Of a DNA stretch of 64,000 nt, positions 49,839 through 60,904 are shown one piece after another. Within the stretch, counting starts at the first letter, position 1. The number at the start of each line of letters is the position of its first letter. The stretch is taken from the NCBI RefSeq assembly GCF_000244915.1, contig NZ_CM001442.1:5394001-5458000 (forward strand), read 5' to 3'. A model generated the notes under the pieces. That model was not told where the DNA came from and made no database searches. It saw nothing but the letters and a program-made list of their open reading frames with translations. This DNA is from Bradyrhizobium sp. WSM471 (GTDB lineage: Bacteria; Pseudomonadota; Alphaproteobacteria; Rhizobiales; Xanthobacteraceae). The position numbers and the translations under genes were made by a program.

Positions 49839-49930
49839 GGATATGAGACGATCCGTCTCCACACACTCACTGTCATGCCCCGCGAAGGCGCAGGGCTATC
49901 GCACGAGAGTGTACGGGATGTTTCCACAAC

Positions 49931-50013
49931 GTCATGGCCGGGCTTGTCCCGGCCATCCACGGCCTTCGCGCGACACCAAGAACGTGGATGCCCGGGACAA
50001 GCCCGGGCATGAC
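49931..50013. repeat. Inverted repeat in the gcvH-gcvP gap
   Basis: The outer arms GTCATGGCCGGGCTTGTCCC and its complement ending GGGACAAGCCCGGGCATGAC match, and inner arms GGCCATCCACG and CGTGGATGCC pair. It lies within the operon, where it could lower gcvP expression relative to gcvTH. Confidence 0.9.
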
Positions 50014-50113
50014 GAGTTTGTGGCACGGACGTGCCGAAGCAACGTGATCCGCTTATGCGATTGCCCCTGCGCCTGCGGGCGTGACGACGACAGATGACCT
50101 AAAGCGAGGACCC

Positions 50114-52981
<2,868 letters not shown>

Positions 52982-52989
52982 GACGCTGC

Positions 52990-53024
52990 GTAGGATGGGT
53001 TTCGCTTCGCTCTACCCATCCTAC
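52990..53024. repeat. Short inverted repeat, GTAGGATGGGT type
   Basis: GTAGGATGGGT (52990-53000) and ACCCATCCTAC (53014-53024) are exact complements around a TTCGCTTCGCTCT loop. It follows the gcvP stop by eight bases and could serve as its 3' end structure. Confidence 0.9.
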
Positions 53025-53050
53025 AGCCTGCGGCACACGATTTTATTTAT

Positions 53051-53242
53051 CTAAGGCGCAACCAGCAATCGGCTTTCGCGATCCCATCGCCACAGCCGTT
53101 CGTTGGTCAGCTCCGTGCCACCCCACCAGCGATAGATCCGGTTGTGGCGCCACATGTCGTCTTCGCGGGCAACCGCTTCATCGCGCCCCCCGAGCACGAC
53201 CAATCCCAAACGAAACAGGCGCCGAAGACGTCGGCAACTCAA
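53051..53242 (-). CDS. Small Trp/Arg-rich hypothetical protein, doubtful
   Basis: A 63-residue frame with a TTG start at 53242; an internal ATG at 53155 would give 34 residues (MWRHNRIYRWWGGTELTNER then LWRWDRESRLLVAP). The composition, with five Trp and regular spacing, looks more like protein than chance, and it lies 44 bases after the recA stop on the same strand. I do not recognise a family. It may be a real small gene or a fragment. Confidence 0.35.
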   Translation of the reverse strand: MSCRRLRRLFRLGLVVLGGRDEAVAREDDMWRHNRIYRWWGGTELTNERLWRWDRESRLLVAP

Positions 53243-53286
53243 CGTCCTCAGCGCCCGCTCCTCGCGAAAAACTTTACTGTTGAAGC

Positions 53287-54375
<1,089 letters not shown>

Positions 54376-54469
54376 CGGGTCGTGCTCCTTATGACGAGGA
54401 TTCGCGTGAGGGACAAACGATTGGCGAGGCGGCGCGGCGATAAAACCAATGTACCCCATTTGTTCTAGG

Positions 54470-54484
54470 TTCGCAATATGTTCT
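54470..54484. promoter_or_regulatory. LexA (SOS) box of recA
   Basis: GTTCGCAATATGTTC matches the alphaproteobacterial SOS operator GTTC-N7-GTTC exactly. It lies 95 bases upstream of the recA ATG. A third GTTC half-site at 54463-54466 precedes it. Confidence 0.92.
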
Positions 54485-54624
54485 TTTGCGATTTTGGTCT
54501 TGCCTGACACGCATCAAAGACGGATGAGCTGCGCGCCGTCAGAATTCCGTAATCCTGCGGCACCGAACCTTTCGCGGTCTGCGGTCTTCTCTTGGACGGG
54601 ACCGCAACTCTGGGGACCTCAGTC

Positions 54625-54792
54625 ATGACGAACAACACGCATCACGATACGGCCCGGCGCAATCCGCTGCTGGAAGCGGCGCGGGAGGAGATGAGCAAGT
54701 TCGAGCGCAAGGAAAACGAGTTCCGCAAGAAGGACCGCGAAGAGCGTGCCGCCGAACTCCATTTGCCGCTGGACGCGATCAAGGTTCATTAG
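54625..54792 (+). CDS. Small charged hypothetical protein
   Basis: A 55-aa protein, very hydrophilic and helical (NPLLEAAREEMSKFERKENE, FRKKDREERAAELHLPLDAI). The start at 54625 (MTNNTHHD) has GGGGA about ten bases upstream. I do not recognise a family; the composition suggests an alpha-helical, possibly nucleic-acid- or protein-binding peptide. Confidence 0.6.
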   Translation: MTNNTHHDTARRNPLLEAAREEMSKFERKENEFRKKDREERAAELHLPLDAIKVH

Positions 54793-55105
54793 CCGCCGGG
54801 ACGAAGGCGGCGGAGCCGAGGCCAGCCGGCCGACGCGTCAGGCGTGGCGGTGGTCGCCAGCGGCAACGCGCCGGCGACGGTGCCGGAACGGCCGCCCCGT
54901 TGATCTCAGGGAATCGGCACGGGGATCGAGATTCGGATGGCCATGGAGGTGAGTCCGAGCCGATGAGGTATCTAAATACTACCAGTAAGCCATTGATTTC
55001 ATGGTTGAATTTTCAGGCGGGCTACTGTGCATGGGGTTGTTTTCGTGTTTTTGAAAGGCGCGCATGGGCCTTTCACCCCGAGCCGTCTCCCGCAGCCAAC
55101 ACCGC
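54793..55105. other. Intergenic region with AT-rich patch
   Basis: This 313-base stretch has no recognised gene. Around 54962-55014 the sequence is notably AT-rich for this genome, and GAAAGGC / GCCTTTC arms at about 55053-55074 form a small hairpin. An open + frame through here has no family resemblance or ribosome-binding site and was not called. Confidence 0.4.
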
Positions 55106-55195
55106 CTACAGCAGAACCAGCAACCCGATCCCGATCACCAGCACGACGAAGCCAGCCGCCGTCGCGGCGGCGAATGACCGCTCTACGTTGTCCAT
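55106..55195 (-). CDS. 29-aa single-helix membrane peptide
   Basis: A very short frame from ATG at 55195 to TAG at 55106: a nine-residue charged start (DNVERSFA), then an uninterrupted hydrophobic helix AAGFVVLVIGIGLLVLL to the stop. The topology is that of a bacterial single-pass small membrane protein. GGGGTGG lies eight bases upstream. There is no family name to offer. Confidence 0.45.
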   Translation of the reverse strand: MDNVERSFAAATAAGFVVLVIGIGLLVLL

Positions 55196-55312
55196 GATGC
55201 CACCCCGTTGCCGGCACGCCACGTTTCCCCCATGGCAGCACCGTCGCTGCGAAATCTCGCCTGCCGTTGTGTCCTGAGTTGTGCGAACGGATGTCGAAAT
55301 TGGGACCGGTGC

Positions 55313-55478
55313 GGGGCCAGTGTGCGGCCCCCGAGCTCTGGCTTTCGCTGCCGCCGTCGGGCCTTGTCAGGCTGTCGTAAGCTGCGCCGGCTAGGGTCGT
55401 CCGGCTATGGTGTTGCAGCCCAGCACCTCAGCCTCCAATAACCTTCTCCCCGCTTGGCTCTCCCAAGCGGGGTTTTTT
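55313..55478 (+). ncRNA. Candidate structured small RNA ending in an intrinsic terminator
   Basis: Three consecutive hairpins are visible: GGGGCC/GGCCCC at 55313-55331, GCCGG/CCGGC at 55386-55405, and a terminator CCCCGCTTGG/CCAAGCGGGG plus T6 at 55448-55478. No protein gene reads into the terminator from nearby on this strand. It does not match tmRNA, 6S, SRP or RNase P RNA by eye. The 5' end is unknown. Confidence 0.4.
55448..55478 (+). terminator. Intrinsic terminator
   Basis: CCCCGCTTGG (55448-55457) and CCAAGCGGGG (55463-55472) pair perfectly around a five-base loop and are followed by TTTTTT, so it works on the + strand only. Confidence 0.9.
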
Positions 55479-55501
55479 CATGCTTATTTTCTTGCGGATT
55501 T

Positions 55502-55759
55502 TCATGCCGGCCGGCCGGTTTGCGAACCGCCCTCCTCCCGCGTCAGGCGCAGCGAGAAGGCGCGGATCGCCGGCGCCGCGAGCAGCACGATCGGCAGCAT
55601 CGCCGCCCATGCGATCAGCCACGACGCCAGCCAGTGCGCGAGGAAGTCCAGCGCGTTCCCCAAGGGAAGGCTGGCGATGCCCGCGGCGACCAGCGAGGTC
55701 AATCCGGACTGGATGATTCCGAACACGAAATGAGAATAGCGGCGGGGAATGCCCAGCAT
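55502..55759 (-). CDS. DUF2798 membrane protein
   Basis: An 85-aa protein with two membrane helices (FVFGIIQSGLTSLVAAGIAS and WLIAWAAMLPIVLLAAPAIR), fitting the DUF2798 family of small inner-membrane proteins. The start at 55759 (MLGIPRRYSH) is the family start; a longer reading from 55804 is unlike the family. The function is unknown. Confidence 0.85.
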   Translation of the reverse strand: MLGIPRRYSHFVFGIIQSGLTSLVAAGIASLPLGNALDFLAHWLASWLIAWAAMLPIVLLAAPAIRAFSLRLTREEGGSQTGRPA

Positions 55760-56057
55760 GACGCGCCCATGTTGCTGACCGTCATCGGGCCAAGCAAGCC
55801 ACATGCCGCCGCGTTCCGGAAGGCGCCCTTACCCATCCCAGGAACTCTGTTCTTGGTCGGAGAACCACGGGCATGAGGTCTCGCGCCGCCGCGCGCGGCC
55901 GGCGTCTTTCGACATCCGATTTCGAATGTTTCGGAAGTGCGTGCGCTTGCGAGATAGCCGTGGGCTATCCGGGACTTACCGACAGATTTGGCTTTCGCTG
56001 GAATATTATGCCCTCCAGCATGTTCTCAGTGATGGAAGTGAATCGTGGGAGATGGCC

Positions 56058-56264
56058 ATGAATCACAGGGGCATCGAGTTCACCGTCGCCAAGACGGCAA
56101 TTCCCGGGATCTGGCGGTGGCAGTTCCGAATCGGCGAGCAGATCAAGACCGGCAGGACCGAGACCAAGATCGATCTGTTGGCGATCCGGCGGGTGCAGCT
56201 GCGCATCGATCGGGAGCTGAAGGCGATCGGTCGCAAGCCGCGTCCATGGGAGGCTATTCCGTAG
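56058..56264 (+). CDS. Small hypothetical protein
   Basis: A 68-aa protein (NHRGIEFTVAKTAIPGIWRW, QFRIGEQIKTGRTETKIDLL, ending GRKPRPWEAIP). GGGAG six bases before the ATG at 56058 supports this start over the frame's longer upstream extension. The predicted fold is beta-hairpin plus helix. Similar short proteins occur in rhizobia, with no assigned function. Confidence 0.75.
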   Translation: MNHRGIEFTVAKTAIPGIWRWQFRIGEQIKTGRTETKIDLLAIRRVQLRIDRELKAIGRKPRPWEAIP

Positions 56265-56355
56265 CCGCCCGGAATTGATCTGCCGATGGTTTGGGATTGG
56301 ACTGCCGCGATTATGGCCGTGGGGACTGAGCCATCAGGCGCGATCGGTACGAACC

Positions 56356-56589
56356 ATGCCGCTCTACTTTTTTCGAATCCGGAACGGCAGCTATTCCGGC
56401 TGTGCCGACCAGGCGTCGGAATTTGCAAATCGCGATTTGGCCTGGAGGGAGATGACCAGCCTCTGCGCCGACATGGCCGCCGGCATCGCCCGCAAGCTCC
56501 AGGAAAATTCCGAATGGCACATGGAGCTGCTGGACGAGGCCAAGGAGCCCGTGTTCCGGATCCGCATCACGTCCGAAACCTTCGAATAG
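56356..56589 (+). CDS. DUF6894-like small protein
   Basis: A 77-aa protein starting MPLYFFRIRNGSYSGCADQA, with the pattern of the DUF6894 family common in Bradyrhizobium and Methylobacterium (short N-terminal beta strand YFF, acidic D, helix, and C-terminal VFRIRITSE). The function is unknown. It follows the preceding small gene by 91 bases on the same strand. Confidence 0.8.
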   Translation: MPLYFFRIRNGSYSGCADQASEFANRDLAWREMTSLCADMAAGIARKLQENSEWHMELLDEAKEPVFRIRITSETFE

Positions 56590-56598
56590 GGGCCATGC

Positions 56599-56853
56599 CT
56601 AATCCGCGCTGGGCAGCCGCCGCATCGTGAATTCGATGTCGCCGCCGGGCAGCTCGCGCCAGGTCTCGACCGCGCTCATATAGCCGGCCTTGGGGTAGCG
56701 GGCGAAGAAAGCCTGCGCCCTCTCCCGCGCCGCCGCGCGCGGCAGCGTGAAGGTCTCGCGCAGATAGCCGTCGCCGGCCGTCGGGCCGGGCTTGCCGCCC
56801 ATCTTGCGCCGGCGCGCCATCCGCTCGGCGAGATCCCGCGGACGATCGGCCAT
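56599..56853 (-). CDS. Small hypothetical protein
   Basis: An 84-aa protein with a basic N-terminus (MADRPRDLAERMARRRKMGG) and a C-terminal domain (ARERAQAFFARYPKAGYMSA, VETWRELPGGDIEFTMRRL). The start at 56853 is chosen because upstream residues look non-coding and GGACAGGG precedes it. No family was recognised. It converges on the DUF6894-like gene. Confidence 0.7.
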   Translation of the reverse strand: MADRPRDLAERMARRRKMGGKPGPTAGDGYLRETFTLPRAAARERAQAFFARYPKAGYMSAVETWRELPGGDIEFTMRRLPSAD

Positions 56854-56958
56854 GCCCTGTCCTCCTCGACGCAATACGCTCCCGCGCAATGTAGGAAGCA
56901 GGCCGATCAAAGAGGAGTCCCGGCCGAAGGCGCCAGCCGCCTCCGATCGGCCGGAAGG

Positions 56959-57273
56959 TCAATTGGCAGTCGTGCCGGATTTCTTCTTCGGCGCCCCGGT
57001 TGCGGCCGACGCCTTTGGCGGCGCCGGTTGTTTCGGCGGGTCGGAGCGCATGCCGCCCCAGGGATCGCTGGACGCCTTGGAATCCGGAATCTTTTTCAGC
57101 GTTTCCTTGTAGGCCTTGTCACGCTCGGCTTCCGCGGCCTTCTCCTCCGGGGTCTTGCTAGGCCCGTCTTGTAGCAAATTGATATTGGGCAGTTGCGCAG
57201 AGGCCGGTCCCGCCAGCACGGTCGGTCCCGCCAGAACAGCCAGCACCGCGGCCACACGGAAAAGCTTCATCAT
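56959..57273 (-). CDS. Small secreted protein with YK..L..IP.SK...DPW motif (paralogue 1)
   Basis: A 104-aa protein with a signal peptide (KLFRVAAVLAVLAGPTVLAG to ASA) and a mature part carrying AYKETLKKIPDSKASSDPWG, followed by a Pro/Lys-rich tail. The same motif appears in the 77-aa protein at 59182-59415. AAGGAG lies before two adjacent ATGs (57273 and 57270). A longer open frame upstream is not coding. The function is unknown. Confidence 0.82.
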   Translation of the reverse strand: MMKLFRVAAVLAVLAGPTVLAGPASAQLPNINLLQDGPSKTPEEKAAEAERDKAYKETLKKIPDSKASSDPWGGMRSDPPKQPAPPKASAATGAPKKKSGTTAN

Positions 57274-57353
57274 TGACTCCTTGATCATCCATGACGGCGC
57301 GGGTCGCCCGCGCCTTGTCACCCCTGTCACAACCGCAGGGGCCGCTCGGCCCG

Positions 57354-57485
57354 CTAGAGCCGGTCCGATCGGCACGATTTCGGCGCGTGGAGCCAGTCGT
57401 CCCAGATCGGGCCGCACTTGGTGCACCCGTTCAGCAACAGGCCGAGCCCGGCCAGACAAAACACGAGGACATACCGACGCAACAT
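57354..57485 (-). CDS. 43-aa small lipoprotein
   Basis: From ATG at 57485 to TAG at 57354. A basic start MLRRY, a hydrophobic stretch VLVFCLAGLGLLLNGC with lipobox LLNGC (lipidated Cys21), then a mature 23-residue peptide CTKCGPIWDDWLHAPKSC to SDRL. The two further cysteines could be disulfide-linked. Peptides of this pattern (NGCTKCGPIWDDW) are familiar from Bradyrhizobium. The function is unknown. Confidence 0.7.
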   Translation of the reverse strand: MLRRYVLVFCLAGLGLLLNGCTKCGPIWDDWLHAPKSCRSDRL

Positions 57486-57630
57486 CACCCACCCATACCC
57501 ACTCCGTGGCATCATACCGGGCGAAGTCAGGCATTTTCAAGCCGACGGGACCCGCGGCAGACCGGGTGACTTTGCCGCGCCGGCCCGCTCGGAATGCCGA
57601 ACATCCGACAATACGGAGGGAACGACAGCA

Positions 57631-58095
57631 ATGCCATCGCAGCCAGAAGCCGAGTTCGGCATCACTGAGGCCCGACGCATCCTCGGCGAGGTCTTTGCGC
57701 CCTGGGTCCAGGATCTCAACCTGTCGGTCGAGCGCATCGAGCACCTGCCGCCGCCGGACGTGCCGGACTGGCAGCCCGCAGCGCTCCTGCGGATGCCGTT
57801 CTCGGAACGGCTGTGCCGCAACGGCGGCGTGGTCTGCGGCCAGGCGCTGATGGCGCTCGCCGACACCGCGATGGTGATCGCGAACCTCGCCGCCAACCGC
57901 GGCTATCGTCCGATGACGACGGTCGACCAGACCACGCATTTCATGCGCGCCGTCTCCTCGTCGGACGTGCTGGCCGACGCCCGCGTGGTGCGACTCGGGC
58001 GCACCATGAGCTTTGGCCGGGTCACGCTGCTCTCGGCCACCGACAACAAGCCGGTGGCGATGGTGTCGAGTGCGTTCGCGATGCTGCCGGGGTGA
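57631..58095 (+). CDS. PaaI-type hotdog thioesterase
   Basis: A 154-aa hotdog-fold protein with the active-site helix GGVVCGQALMALADTAMVIA and strands TTVDQTTHFMRAVSSSDVLA and FGRVTLLSATDNKPVAMVSS. It is expected to hydrolyse acyl-CoA thioesters. GGAGGG upstream supports the ATG at 57631. It is distinct from the thioesterase at 20335. Confidence 0.87.
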   Translation: MPSQPEAEFGITEARRILGEVFAPWVQDLNLSVERIEHLPPPDVPDWQPAALLRMPFSERLCRNGGVVCGQALMALADTAMVIANLAANRGYRPMTTVDQTTHFMRAVSSSDVLADARVVRLGRTMSFGRVTLLSATDNKPVAMVSSAFAMLPG

Positions 58096-58210
58096 GCATC
58101 TTCGAAAGAAGAAAGCCGCGTGAGCGCAAAGCGCACCGCGGCTCTCAATGGCGTCATGTCGAGACGGGAAACGCGGTTGTGATCTCGCGTCGCGCCGTCA
58201 CGCGGAGAAA

Positions 58211-58504
58211 TTACTTGCCGAGCACTTCGTCAGCCGCGGTGACGATGCTGACGTTCGGATTTTTTCCGCAATAGCTGCCGAACTGCTTGGCGTTCTGGAC
58301 GAACACGTCGGTGTCGATGATCGCGTTCTCTTCATCGCCCTTGTACCAGCCGTCCATCCAGGTCAGCACCATCTTGATGGTGTCGTCGCCGCTCTCCAGG
58401 AACTGCTTGCAGCTCATGGTCGCGAGATCGAGCTTGGTGGCGTGGGCGGGCATGGACGACAGCGAGAGCGCTGCGGCGAACAGAAGCGAGAACGTGGTCT
58501 TCAT
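58211..58504 (-). CDS. HdeA/HdeB-family periplasmic protein
   Basis: A 97-aa protein with a signal peptide (MKTTFSLLFAAALSLSSMPA to HA) and a helical mature domain with two cysteines expected to form a disulfide (DLATMSCKQFLESGDDTI and GSYCGKNPNV), as in acid-stress chaperone HdeA. The ATG at 58504 has GGAG six bases upstream and is preferred to longer readings. Chaperone activity is inferred from the family. Confidence 0.82.
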   Translation of the reverse strand: MKTTFSLLFAAALSLSSMPAHATKLDLATMSCKQFLESGDDTIKMVLTWMDGWYKGDEENAIIDTDVFVQNAKQFGSYCGKNPNVSIVTAADEVLGK

Positions 58505-58684
58505 CAATATCTCCATCGGCGTGTAGCGCCACAAAGGAACGGCTTGGGGAAAAATGGGCGGAGTGACTTCCGCTTCGACGTCGTAAACGAAATCTGAAGC
58601 ACTATGCAAGTAGCGCCAGTATTGAGTTTAGTTCAACGTAATTTCTATGCACTACATCACAAAGATCATTATGGATTAACGTGG

Positions 58685-58927
58685 ATGATCGAGAAGCGTG
58701 CAGCGCAGCGTTACCGGGTTTTCAAGGGTGGAAAGATCACCTTTGAAAACAGCGGCATCACGTGCACGGTGCGAAACATGTCGGCGAACGGAGCCGCAAT
58801 CGACCTCGACGCCACCGTCACATTGCCGCAATCGTTCACGCTCGCGATCGCGCGCGACAATTTCGTGCGCAAATGCCGCGCCGTCTGGCGTAGCGAGAAG
58901 CGCATCGGCCTCGCTTTCGTACAGTAG
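58685..58927 (+). CDS. PilZ-domain protein
   Basis: An 80-aa single PilZ domain. The c-di-GMP-binding RxxxR motif is RAAQR and the (D/N)xSxxG motif is NMSANG, followed by beta strands GAAIDLDATVTLPQSFTLAI and FVRKCRAVWRSEKRIGLAF. It should bind c-di-GMP; the partner is unknown. The start is at 58685 (MIEKRAAQR); an in-frame start at 58604 adds atypical residues. Confidence 0.85.
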   Translation: MIEKRAAQRYRVFKGGKITFENSGITCTVRNMSANGAAIDLDATVTLPQSFTLAIARDNFVRKCRAVWRSEKRIGLAFVQ

Positions 58928-59011
58928 TGCACATGATGTGAATGATCGTTCGCATCACATCCACAACACGATGATGATTGCTTTGATGCGACGGCGACGG
59001 CTCGCGCAGAC

Positions 59012-59150
59012 TCACATGGGCTTGCCGGTGTCGCGGTCGAGCACGACGACGAAACCTCGCCTGCCCAGCGGGCTCGCTATGGGCCAGCCGTTTGCCGCCC
59101 GATGCTTGGCTGCGGTGACGATGCGAGGAGCGTGATGAGAGCGGCCAAAT
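59012..59150 (-). pseudogene. Possible gene remnant, C-terminal fragment
   Basis: The minus-strand frame ending with TGA at 59012-59014 reads protein-like: RIVTAAKHRAANGWPIASPL then GRRGFVVVLDRDTGKPM. No start codon or ribosome-binding site precedes it before it runs into the neighbouring gene in another frame. It could be the tail of a decayed gene, or a short gene with a non-standard start. Confidence 0.3.
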
Positions 59151-59181
59151 AGCGCGGGCGGCTCGCCAACGCCCGCCTCAC

Positions 59182-59415
59182 CTATTTCGGCTTCTTGGCA
59201 GGTTCAGGCGGACGCGCCCCGCTCCACGGATCGTACTTCTCCTTGGACTCGGGAATGCGCTCGAGTGCGGCCTTGTAGGCCTTCTCGTCGACCTTGGGTT
59301 TGTTGTCCGCCTTCTGGCCGCCCTCGTTAGGCTGACGCCTGCCACCACCCATCTGCGCCTGCGCGGAGGCAACCGCCAGCGCCAGCATGGCGGCCGCTAT
59401 GACCAAAATCCTCAT
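59182..59415 (-). CDS. Small secreted protein with YK..L..IP.SK...DPW motif (paralogue 2)
   Basis: A 77-aa protein with a signal peptide (RILVIAAAMLALAVASAQA) and the mature motif AYKAALERIPESKEKYDPWS, ending in a Pro/Lys-rich tail. It is a paralogue of the 104-aa protein at 56959-57273, about 2 kb away on the same strand. AGGGGG precedes the ATG. The function is unknown. Confidence 0.82.
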   Translation of the reverse strand: MRILVIAAAMLALAVASAQAQMGGGRRQPNEGGQKADNKPKVDEKAYKAALERIPESKEKYDPWSGARPPEPAKKPK

Positions 59416-59615
59416 GGGCGCAATCCCCCTCGTCTGGGGTACAAACTAGCCGGCAATGATGGAATAGCCAATGCCGCGGGCTTCAGGGCTTCAGGAGATC
59501 TTGGCTTCAGGAAATCCCGGCTCCAAGAAATCCTGGCTTCAGCAAATCTTGATCGGCCGGGTCTTCGTCGGATCGCATTCGTGCCTATGTTTTGGCCCGC
59601 AGGGGATCTTCACGG

Positions 59616-60020
59616 ATGTTACGGATTATTGCTCACGCCGCGCTGCTGGGCAGCGCGCTCGCGCTCGGGGCCTGCGGCTTTGCCGACAGCCGCGCACCGG
59701 TGCCCGAGTTCATGCGCATGAAGGAGGCCGAGCAGCCGCCGCCGGAAGCGCCCCCCGACGTCAAACGCGTCGTGCGCGAGCAGATCGAATTCGTCTTCCT
59801 CAGCACGTCCTATCCGCGCGAGGTGCACGTCGCCACACCCCATCGTGAGGTACGGGGACCGGGCTGGACAGCTTGCGTCCGGGCCCAGCTCACCTCGGCG
59901 GCGGGATCGCCGCTCGGACCACAGACCTACATCGTGACCATATCAGGCGGAAAGGTGGTCGATCGCCGCCGCGCCGAGGCGGACGACATCTGCGGGTCGG
60001 AAAGCTACGAGCCGATCTAG
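59616..60020 (+). CDS. Putative lipoprotein
   Basis: A 134-aa protein with a lipoprotein signal (LRIIAHAALLGSALALGACG, lipobox LGAC) and a mature part with a Pro-rich segment (EAEQPPPEAPPDVKRVV) then a beta-rich domain ending CGSESYEPI. Two mature cysteines (TACVRAQL, ICGSE) may pair. The start is at 59616. No family is assigned. Confidence 0.8.
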   Translation: MLRIIAHAALLGSALALGACGFADSRAPVPEFMRMKEAEQPPPEAPPDVKRVVREQIEFVFLSTSYPREVHVATPHREVRGPGWTACVRAQLTSAAGSPLGPQTYIVTISGGKVVDRRRAEADDICGSESYEPI

Positions 60021-60130
60021 GAACAAATCACGCCGACATGCGATCCGGCTCCGGGAAAAACCAGCAAGACCGCCGGGAACGATCATCGCCTCCCTTTCTT
60101 GTTACCGCCGAGGGCAGTTTCGAGGAGGAC

Positions 60131-60463
60131 ATGATGAGGACATTCACGATTGCATTGCTGGCTGGCGTCGGAGCCTTGGCAGCGGTGAGCGGCGCGAAGG
60201 CCGCCGACGTCTATACGACCAGCGAATACACCAGCCCCGATCTCGTCCAGGAAGTGCGGCTGGTCTGCGACGAATCCGGCAATTGCTATCGCAGCCGCGG
60301 CGGCTCGCGCGTGATCGTGCGCGACTCCTACGCGACCATGCCGCGCGACCGCTACTATGAGCGCCGCACCTATCGCGACTGGGACGATGGTCCGCGCGGC
60401 GGCGTCGGCATCCGCGCGCCCGGCGTCAGTATTGGCGTCGGTGTCGGCCGGGACCGCTGGTAA
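60131..60463 (+). CDS. Secreted basic Gly/Arg-rich hypothetical protein
   Basis: A 110-aa protein with a signal peptide (RTFTIALLAGVGALAAVSGA to KAA), a Cys pair (VRLVCDESGNCYRSRGG) and a C-terminal Arg/Tyr/Gly-rich tail (RDRYYERRTYRDWDDG, GVSIGVGVGRDRW). GAGGAGGAC precedes the adjacent ATGs at 60131 and 60134. Such tails are common in rhizobial secreted proteins of unknown role. Confidence 0.8.
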   Translation: MMRTFTIALLAGVGALAAVSGAKAADVYTTSEYTSPDLVQEVRLVCDESGNCYRSRGGSRVIVRDSYATMPRDRYYERRTYRDWDDGPRGGVGIRAPGVSIGVGVGRDRW

Positions 60464-60483
60464 TCGATGAAGCCATGACAGAC

Positions 60484-60513
60484 GGGACCGGACGAGACAA
60501 CTCGTCCGGTCCC
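60484..60513. terminator. Perfect 13-bp inverted repeat between convergent genes
   Basis: GGGACCGGACGAG (60484-60496) and CTCGTCCGGTCCC (60501-60513) pair around ACAA, just after the secreted-protein gene and before the end of the AhpD-like gene. There is no U run; probably a bidirectional 3'-end structure. Confidence 0.7.
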
Positions 60514-60538
60514 GCCCATGCGATTCGGACCACAGACG

Positions 60539-60895
60539 TCAGGCGGCAACTGTCTGTTGCTGGAACTGCTCGTAGGCGGCGATCGCATCCGCGGCATACA
60601 TCAGCGACGGCCCGCCGCCCATGTACACCGCCATGCCGAGCGTCTCCTCGACCTCCTCACGCGTTGCACCGAGCTTGACCAGGGCTTCGGTATGAAAACC
60701 GATGCAGCCGTCGCAATGCGCGGCAACGCCGAGCGCGAGCGCAATCATCTCCTTGGTCTTCTTGTCCAGCGCGCCGTCGCGCGTGGCGGCCTGCGCAAGC
60801 GCGGAAAATCCCTTCATGGTGTCGGGAATGTCACTGCGCAGCTTGCGCAGGTTGGCGGAGATTTGGCGGGTGATCTCGGGGTAATTCTTGTCCAT
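60539..60895 (-). CDS. Carboxymuconolactone decarboxylase / AhpD-like protein
   Basis: A 118-aa protein of the CMD/AhpD family with the redox CxxC in GVAAHCDGCIGFHTEALVKL, typical of alkylhydroperoxidase-like members rather than the decarboxylase. It starts nine bases after the stop of the RND pump gene, so the two are probably one operon. Confidence 0.92.
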   Translation of the reverse strand: MDKNYPEITRQISANLRKLRSDIPDTMKGFSALAQAATRDGALDKKTKEMIALALGVAAHCDGCIGFHTEALVKLGATREEVEETLGMAVYMGGGPSLMYAADAIAAYEQFQQQTVAA

Positions 60896-60904
60896 CGTGC
60901 CTCT

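Noticed and set aside
54900..55277. 125-codon + strand frame
   Set aside because: No ribosome-binding site, no family, and it overlaps the membrane-peptide gene on the other strand; its middle is Pro/Thr/Ser noise.
55260..55478. tmRNA, 6S RNA, SRP RNA or RNase P RNA
   Set aside because: None of the invariant core sequences of these RNAs could be found; only a generic structured-RNA candidate is supported.
57274..57939. Upstream extension of the minus-strand secreted protein to 57939
   Set aside because: It runs antisense to the thioesterase gene and would bury the signal peptide; the start with AAGGAG at 57273 is correct.
59873..60130. Upstream extension of the secreted protein at 60131
   Set aside because: It overlaps the lipoprotein gene in another frame, and the signal peptide begins at the ATG behind a clear GAGGAGGAC.
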